Program-made: the position numbers and the translations under genes
The notes under the pieces: model-generated
The model's database searches: none
The model's input: the letters and a program-made list of their open reading frames with translations, nothing else
Told to the model about the DNA's origin: nothing
DNA from: a bacterium
GTDB taxonomy: Bacteria; Krumholzibacteriota; Krumholzibacteriia; LZORAL124-64-63
NCBI GenBank assembly: GCA_016712675.1
Contig: JADJQR010000001.1
Coordinates: 558,001-622,000 of the forward strand
Length of the DNA: 64,000 nt
Reading direction: 5' to 3'
In this document: piece after piece, positions 59,310 to 64,000 of the stretch
Layout: every line of letters begins with the position of its first letter
Numbering within the stretch: the stretch's first letter is position 1

Positions 59310-60086
59310 TCAGGCGCCGCGGCGCGCGACGATGAACTCGTAGGCGTAGCAGTCGGCGTGGCGACGGTGCATCTCGGGCTCGCGCGCCAGTTCGTCGATG
59401 ACGGCCATGGCATCCGGGTCGTCCGCGTGAAGCGCGCGCAGTTCACCGAGACGCCGCTCCATCGGTGCGTAGAAGTCGTCCCACCAGGCCTCGTCCGGCA
59501 GCGTGAAGTGGCCGCAGAGGTCGAAACCGGCCCCGGCGACGAGCGCCAGCAAGTCCTCCACCTGGCCCATGGTCGGGTAGTCGGACTCGAAGGCCGCGCG
59601 GACCTCCGGCGGAATGTCCTGCTTCCGCTTCCGCCAGACCGCGTCGGTGAACGCGAGATAGCCGCCCGAGCGCAGCAGGCCGCGACACACGCGCAGGGCC
59701 TTGGTGAGGCCGAGGTTGTAGAGCGCCCCCTCGGACCAGACGAGGTCGAAGCTCGCCGGCGGCAGATCCAGGTTCGCCATGTCGCCGACCAGCGCGCGGA
59801 CGCGGTGGGCAAGTCCGAGCCGGGTGATCGACTGCTCGAGGCGCGCGATGCCCGGCGCGTAGGCGTCGACGGCGACGATCGTGGCCTCGGTGAGCTCGGC
59901 CAGCTGCAGCGTCTGGCCGCCGGCCCCGCAGCCGATGTCCAGCACCTGCGGCGACGGCTGCAGCTCCCGGCACATCGCCAGCGCCCGCGCGGCGCAGGCG
60001 CGGTTGCCGGGACCCTGGCGCGGCAGGCTCCCGAACAGCTCGTAGAAGAGCTGCGTGAATCCAGGATCGGGGGCGTCCACATCCAC
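59310..60086 (-). CDS. SAM-dependent methyltransferase (class I)
   Basis: 258 residues. SAM-binding motif I is VLDIGCGAGGQTLQLA, motif II IVAVDAYAPGIARLE, then VRALVGDMANLDLPPASFDLVWSEGALYNLG. The rest includes a lid with VWRKRKQDIPPEVRAAF. Similar proteins are annotated as generic type 11/25 methyltransferases; the substrate is unknown. Divergent from the Na/Pi transporter. Confidence 0.85.
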   Translation of the reverse strand: MDVDAPDPGFTQLFYELFGSLPRQGPGNRACAARALAMCRELQPSPQVLDIGCGAGGQTLQLAELTEATIVAVDAYAPGIARLEQSITRLGLAHRVRALVGDMANLDLPPASFDLVWSEGALYNLGLTKALRVCRGLLRSGGYLAFTDAVWRKRKQDIPPEVRAAFESDYPTMGQVEDLLALVAGAGFDLCGHFTLPDEAWWDDFYAPMERRLGELRALHADDPDAMAVIDELAREPEMHRRHADCYAYEFIVARRGA

Positions 60087-60127
60087 CTCGTTTCGACGCG
60101 ACCTTGGCGCGTCCGTCCCAAAAGACT

Positions 60128-60156
60128 TTGACCTGGCTGCTTGCGATGGCTAGGCT
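60128..60156 (+). promoter_or_regulatory. Promoter of the Na/Pi transporter operon
   Basis: TTGACC (60128-60133), 17-nt spacer, TAGGCT (60151-60156). The -10 is weak. Confidence 0.35.
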
Positions 60157-60219
60157 TCCGACGGCAGAAGTCTGCCCTTTCCCACCCGACCGCCGTGACC
60201 CGCAGCCACCGGGAGCGCG

Positions 60220-61404
60220 ATGGCCGACCCCACGACCAAGGCAAGCGCCGCCCTGCCGGCGGCGGCCCGCAGCGCGTCTTCGCGCGCGATGGAACTGGTC
60301 GCCAGCGCCGTCGCCCTGGCGGCCCTGCTCTACGTGTTCCTGGTTGCCATTGCCCTGTTCGGCACGGCGTTCAAGCTGCTCGGCAGCGGGTTCAGCGAGA
60401 GCCTGATCCGCACCACGTCGCATCCCGTTGTCGGCCTCATGATCGGCTTGCTGTCGACCTCCCTCATCCAGAGCTCGTCCGGCACGACCTCCATCGTCGT
60501 CGGGATGGTGGCCGGCGGCGCGCTGACGGTGCGCGGGGCCATCCCCATCATGATGGGCGCCAACCTGGGCACCACCATCACCAACACGCTGGTGGCGATG
60601 GCTTCGTTGAACCGGCGCGCGGAGTTCCAGCGCGCCTTCGCCGGCGCCACCATGCACGACTTCTTCAACCTGCTGGCCATCCTGGTGCTGTTCCCGCTGG
60701 AACTGTCCACGCGGTACCTGGAGCGCAGCGCGACCTGGCTCAGCCAGCACCTGGTGGGCAGCGGCGGCGCCGAGTTCCCCAACCCGGTCAAGGACGCCAC
60801 CATGCCGGCCGTCCACGGGCTGCAGGATCTCCTGGCCGGGCCGCTGGGCCTGACCGAGAGGGCGACGGCCATCGCCATGTTCGCGATCGGCCTGGTGGCG
60901 CTGTTCTTCGCCCTGGCCTTCCTGACTCGCCTGCTCAAGCAGCTGTTCCTGTCCCGCGCCGAAGGCGCGCTGACCGACCGCCTGCGCGGCGGCGATGCGG
61001 TTGCCATGCTGGCCGGACTGGTCATCACCGTCGCGGTGCAGAGCAGCTCGATCACCACCAGCCTCTTGGTGCCCCTGATCGGCGCCGGCATCATCCCCAT
61101 GGGTCCCGCGTTCGCGGCCACCCTGGGCGCCAACGTCGGCACCTGCGTGACCGCGCTGCTGGCCTCGCTGGCGGGCACGCCGGCGGCGTTGACCGTCGCG
61201 CTGGTGCACCTGCTGTTCAACCTGACCGGTATCGCGCTATTCTATCCGATCCCGGCGGTCAGGCGCATCCCGATCCGGCTGGCCACGGCCCTGGCGCGTC
61301 AGACCGCCCGCCGGCGGGTGTTCGCGGTCTACTACATCGCGGGCGTGTTCTTCGTCATGCCCCTGCTGTTCGTCCTGGTCGACAAGCTGCTCTTCAGCCA
61401 CTGA
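60220..61404 (+). CDS. Na+/phosphate cotransporter (NptA/PNaS family)
   Basis: 394 residues. Two inverted repeats with the QSSS signatures: STSLIQSSSGTTSIVVGMV and VAVQSSSITTSLLVPLIGAG, each followed by GANLGTTITN or GANVGTCVTA. About eight hydrophobic segments. Imports phosphate with sodium. A PhoU-like protein is encoded 17 bp downstream; in many relatives the two are fused or adjacent. With PPK2 in the same window this hints at active phosphate handling. Confidence 0.92.
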   Translation: MADPTTKASAALPAAARSASSRAMELVASAVALAALLYVFLVAIALFGTAFKLLGSGFSESLIRTTSHPVVGLMIGLLSTSLIQSSSGTTSIVVGMVAGGALTVRGAIPIMMGANLGTTITNTLVAMASLNRRAEFQRAFAGATMHDFFNLLAILVLFPLELSTRYLERSATWLSQHLVGSGGAEFPNPVKDATMPAVHGLQDLLAGPLGLTERATAIAMFAIGLVALFFALAFLTRLLKQLFLSRAEGALTDRLRGGDAVAMLAGLVITVAVQSSSITTSLLVPLIGAGIIPMGPAFAATLGANVGTCVTALLASLAGTPAALTVALVHLLFNLTGIALFYPIPAVRRIPIRLATALARQTARRRVFAVYYIAGVFFVMPLLFVLVDKLLFSH

Positions 61405-61421
61405 ACCGCGCGGAGGTCCCC

Positions 61422-62105
61422 GTGAAATTCCTGAACTTCCTGGAGATCTTCCGGCGCGACAACTGGAGCAACGAGCTGACGGCCATGATCGGCGAGATGC
61501 TCCGACTGGCGCACGGCATGTACGGCTACACGTGCCGCGTCGTCTTCGAGGGCGCTCCCGACACCGATCCACGGGGTTTCATCTACGATCCCGACAAGCG
61601 GATCAACAAGCTCGAGCGGAACATCCGGCGGCGCGTCGTCACGCGGCTGTCGGTCACCGACTCGAAGGGCGAGGTGCCATCGGCCCTCATCTTCATGAAC
61701 GTCGTCAAGGATGCCGAGCGCCTGGGCGACTACGTCAAGAACATGCACGAGATCGGCGACATGATGCCCGCCGACGTCGACCGCAGCCTGTACCGGGCGC
61801 GCCTGGCCGCGGCGACGGCGACGATCGATGCGATGTTCGAGGAGACGCGCCGGGCCTTCGAGACCAGCGACGAGGAGCTGGCCGGACGCGTGATCAAGAC
61901 CGCGAAGCAGGAGGGCCGCGCGCACGAGGCGCTGATCCGCGAACTGACCGCCAGCGACCTGCGGACCGCCGACGCCGTCTGCATGGTGCTGGTCCTGCGC
62001 TTCTACAAGCGGCTGGTCTCCCACATGAGCAACATCGCCACCAGCATCGTCATGCCAGTGGACCTGATCGACTTCTACGACGAACCCGAGAACGCGGACG
62101 GCTGA
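61422..62105 (+). CDS. PhoU-domain protein
   Basis: 227 residues from GTG 61422, with CGGAGG 5 nt upstream. Helical PhoU-like bundle: IGEMLRLAHGMYGYTCRVVFEG, then LIFMNVVKDAERLGDYVKNMHEIG (the metal-binding E/DxxxD pattern) and VLVLRFYKRLVSHMSNIATSIV. Likely a cytosolic regulator of the adjacent Na/Pi cotransporter rather than of a Pst system, none of which is present here. Confidence 0.85.
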   Translation: MKFLNFLEIFRRDNWSNELTAMIGEMLRLAHGMYGYTCRVVFEGAPDTDPRGFIYDPDKRINKLERNIRRRVVTRLSVTDSKGEVPSALIFMNVVKDAERLGDYVKNMHEIGDMMPADVDRSLYRARLAAATATIDAMFEETRRAFETSDEELAGRVIKTAKQEGRAHEALIRELTASDLRTADAVCMVLVLRFYKRLVSHMSNIATSIVMPVDLIDFYDEPENADG

Positions 62106-62126
62106 CGTCCGGATTCCGTCGCCCGT

Positions 62127-62147
62127 ATCGGCGACCGAATGGCCGAT
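62127..62147 (+). terminator. Weak terminator after the PhoU-domain gene
   Basis: ATCGGC / GCCGAT with a 9-nt loop, followed by TTCACTTT, 21 bp after the stop. Confidence 0.4.
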
Positions 62148-62153
62148 TTCACT

Positions 62154-62182
62154 TTGTTCGCAAACCGAACATAGTGTATGAT
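62154..62182 (+). promoter_or_regulatory. GH16 gene promoter with operator palindrome
   Basis: TTGTTC (62154-62159), 17-nt spacer, TATGAT (62177-62182). A perfect palindrome GTTCG, CAAAC, CGAAC (62156-62170) overlaps the -35 and spacer, the position expected for a repressor. Leader about 100 nt before ATG 62287. Confidence 0.5.
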
Positions 62183-62286
62183 GATGGGTGCCCGGGTGCC
62201 TCGGCGCGGCCCCGGGATCTCCGGAAGGCGGGTGTCCGCCGCCGGGGACCGCCGCAGCGCCGCCTGCACCGAGGGGACTGCACACG

Positions 62287-64000
62287 ATGACCACCAGCTT
62301 CCGCCGCCACTGCGGCACCGCCGCCGTGGCCGCCATCGCCATCGCCATCCTGACGGCCCTGGCCAGCCCCGCCGGCGCCACCTGGTCCCTGGTCTGGGCC
62401 GACGAGTTCAACGGCACCGGCCTGGACTACGCCAACTGGGCGCCGGACATCGGCAACGGCTGCCCGGACCTGTGCGGCTGGGGCAACAGCGAGTTGCAGT
62501 ACTACCGGGCGCAGAACGTCGCGGTGACGGGCGGCAATCTCGTGCTGACCACGCGCGCCGAGTCCATCGGGGGCAATGCCTTCACCTCGGGCAAGGTCAC
62601 CACGCGCGACAAGCGCTCGTTCCTCTACGGGCGCGTCGAGATGCGCGCCAAGCTGCCCTCCGGCGGCGGCATGTGGCCCGCGTTCTGGTTGATGCCGCAG
62701 TCGGACGTGTACGGCGGCTGGGCGGCCAGTGGCGAGATCGACATCATGGAATCGGCCAACGGGACGACGTCGGTGGGCGGCGCGCTGCACTACGGCGGCA
62801 GCTATCCCGCCAACACGTCGACCAGTTCCTCGTTCTCCCTGGGCGGGGCCAATTTCGCCGACGACTTCCATATCTACGCCGTCGAGTGGGAGGAGGACCA
62901 GATCCGCTGGTACGTGGACGGCACGCTGTTCATGACGCGCACCAGCGCGCAGTGGTACTCGAGCAACGCGCCGGGCAACCCGCGCGCGCCGTTCGACCAG
63001 CCGTTCTACATCATCCTGAACACCGCGGTCGGCGGCTGGTACACCGGCTGCACCAGTACGGGCTGCGTGACGGCCAGCCTGCCGCAGCAGTACCTGGTCG
63101 ACTACGTGCACGTGTACGAGGACATCCCGAACGACCTGCCGATCGTCACGATCAACTCGCCCGCTCCGGCCGCCACGCTGCCGGCCGGCGACATCACGAT
63201 CACCGCGACGGCGACCGACTCCGACGGCACGGTGACGACCGTCGAGTTCTACAACGGCGCGACGCTGCTGGGCTCCACGACGACCGAACCCTACGCCTAC
63301 ACCTGGACCGCAGTCCCGGACGGCTGCTACGCGGTGACGGTCCGGGCGATCGACGACCTGGGCGGTACGACCAATGCGACAGTTGACCTGACCGTCGGCG
63401 CCGGCTGCGGCCAGGCCGCGTGGTCCGGCTTCACCCCGGTCATGCCGGGACGGCTCCAGGCCGAGGACTACGACATCGGCGGCGCCGGCGTGGCGTACCT
63501 GGACACCGAAGCCGCCAACAACGGCGGCCAGTACCGGCCGGCCGAGGGCGTGGACATCGAGTCCTGCTCGGACACCGGCGGCGGCCACAATATCGGCTGG
63601 GTCAACCCGGGCGAGTGGATCGAGTACACGGTCGACGTGCCCGCGGCGGGCGGCTACACGCTGCGGGCCCGCGTCGCCTCGCTGGCGGGCGGCGGCAGCT
63701 TCCGGCTAGAGTTCGGCGGCATCGACCGCACCGGCAGCATCGCCGTGCCGAGCACGACCGGCTGGCAGACGTGGACCACCGTGTCGGCCCCGGCCTTCCT
63801 GCCGGCGGGCCCGCAGGTGATGCGCTTCGTGCCGACAGGCTCCGGCTTCAACGTGAATTGGTTCGAGGTCGTCGGCGGCGCGTCGGCGGCGCGCACGGAC
63901 CTGCAGCCGGCCCTGCCGCTGCTGCATCCGTGCCACCCGAACCCGTTCAACCCGTCCACGTTGATCAGCTACGAACTGCCGGAAGCCGGCACGGCGCGCC
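62287..64000 (+). CDS. Secreted GH16 family glucanase with Ig-like and CBM6-like domains (3' end outside window)
   Basis: 571 codons visible, open at the right edge. Signal peptide (AAVAAIAIAILTALASPAGA) then a GH16 domain (~33-275) with the catalytic motif GEIDIMES: Glu150 nucleophile, Asp152 and Glu155 acid/base. WADEFNGTGLDYANW and WPAFWLMPQ are typical of laminarinase-type GH16 enzymes that cut beta-1,3-glucans. A bacterial Ig-like domain (ITATATDSDGTVTTVEFYNG) follows, then a CBM6-like module (RLQAEDYDIGG, GWVNPGEWIEYTVDVPAAG), then the start of a sorting domain (CHPNPFNPSTLISY). Points to degradation of algal or fungal glucan outside the cell. Confidence 0.93.
   Translation, partial: MTTSFRRHCGTAAVAAIAIAILTALASPAGATWSLVWADEFNGTGLDYANWAPDIGNGCPDLCGWGNSELQYYRAQNVAVTGGNLVLTTRAESIGGNAFTSGKVTTRDKRSFLYGRVEMRAKLPSGGGMWPAFWLMPQSDVYGGWAASGEIDIMESANGTTSVGGALHYGGSYPANTSTSSSFSLGGANFADDFHIYAVEWEEDQIRWYVDGTLFMTRTSAQWYSSNAPGNPRAPFDQPFYIILNTAVGGWYTGCTSTGCVTASLPQQYLVDYVHVYEDIPNDLPIVTINSPAPAATLPAGDITITATATDSDGTVTTVEFYNGATLLGSTTTEPYAYTWTAVPDGCYAVTVRAIDDLGGTTNATVDLTVGAGCGQAAWSGFTPVMPGRLQAEDYDIGGAGVAYLDTEAANNGGQYRPAEGVDIESCSDTGGGHNIGWVNPGEWIEYTVDVPAAGGYTLRARVASLAGGGSFRLEFGGIDRTGSIAVPSTTGWQTWTTVSAPAFLPAGPQVMRFVPTGSGFNVNWFEVVGGASAARTDLQPALPLLHPCHPNPFNPSTLISYELPEAGTAR

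Noticed and set aside
60141-61421. A long frame upstream of and in frame with the PhoU-domain gene
   Set aside because: It is a shadow of the Na/Pi transporter gene; only the part from GTG 61422, preceded by CGGAGG, has PhoU similarity.

Overview
The window is about 70% GC by eye and densely coded on both strands. Two things point to an uncultured FCB-type lineage (Eisenbacteria, Krumholzibacteriota or Latescibacterota-like). Secreted proteins repeatedly end in a FlgD-like, type IX-style sorting domain (a PNPFNP or similar loop, an L.IxDxxGRxVRxL strand, then a WDGRD turn). The envelope is clearly diderm (TamA/TamB, RND efflux with an outer-membrane factor, a thioredoxin-barrel fusion). No rRNA or tRNA gene was seen, so the phylum call is inference. 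Several promoters look like ordinary housekeeping-sigma promoters (TTGNNN, 17 nt, TANAAT-like).

Layout. 1-4.75 kb: a signalling module made of a TPR-CHAT caspase-like protease (cut by the window edge), an ECF sigma factor and a membrane Ser/Thr kinase. 4.8-7.8 kb: a thiol-redox operon. Its first gene has an in-frame UGA exactly at the first position of a thioredoxin CxxC motif, followed by a hairpin that fits a bacterial SECIS, so it is a strong selenoprotein candidate. Its second gene fuses a TlpA thioredoxin to a probable outer-membrane barrel. 7.8-12.7 kb: a PH-like membrane protein, PPK2, a HIT protein, and a Fur/PerR-type regulator divergent from katG with a palindromic operator between them. 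12.8-21 kb: a B12-binding radical SAM protein and a tetR-OMF-adaptor-RND permease operon with 4-nt overlaps. 21.2-22.8 kb: a chemoreceptor with a c-heme motif.

Two nearly identical 1212-bp insertion sequences (22.8-24.0 kb, minus; 42.7-43.9 kb, plus) bound about 18.7 kb holding an acyltransferase, a dockerin-like protein, a cation/proton antiporter, yebC, clpP, secreted beta-helix and HAF-repeat proteins, tamB-tamA, an aquaporin and a large hybrid histidine kinase. The second IS has cut off a response-regulator gene, leaving only its last 37 codons. A solitary IS end lies at 31.07 kb. A secreted beta-helix gene is split by two in-frame UGA codons.

After the second IS come a lipoprotein, a secreted alpha/beta hydrolase, a membrane-anchored XRE regulator with an extracytoplasmic FG-GAP-like domain, a secreted protein with a sorting domain, an ATP-grasp ligase, a PadR-controlled membrane protein, a small-protein/methyltransferase/sulfatase-like trio, ATP-dependent PEP carboxykinase with NhaA, a methyltransferase, a Na/Pi cotransporter with a PhoU-like protein, and a secreted GH16 glucanase that runs off the right edge.
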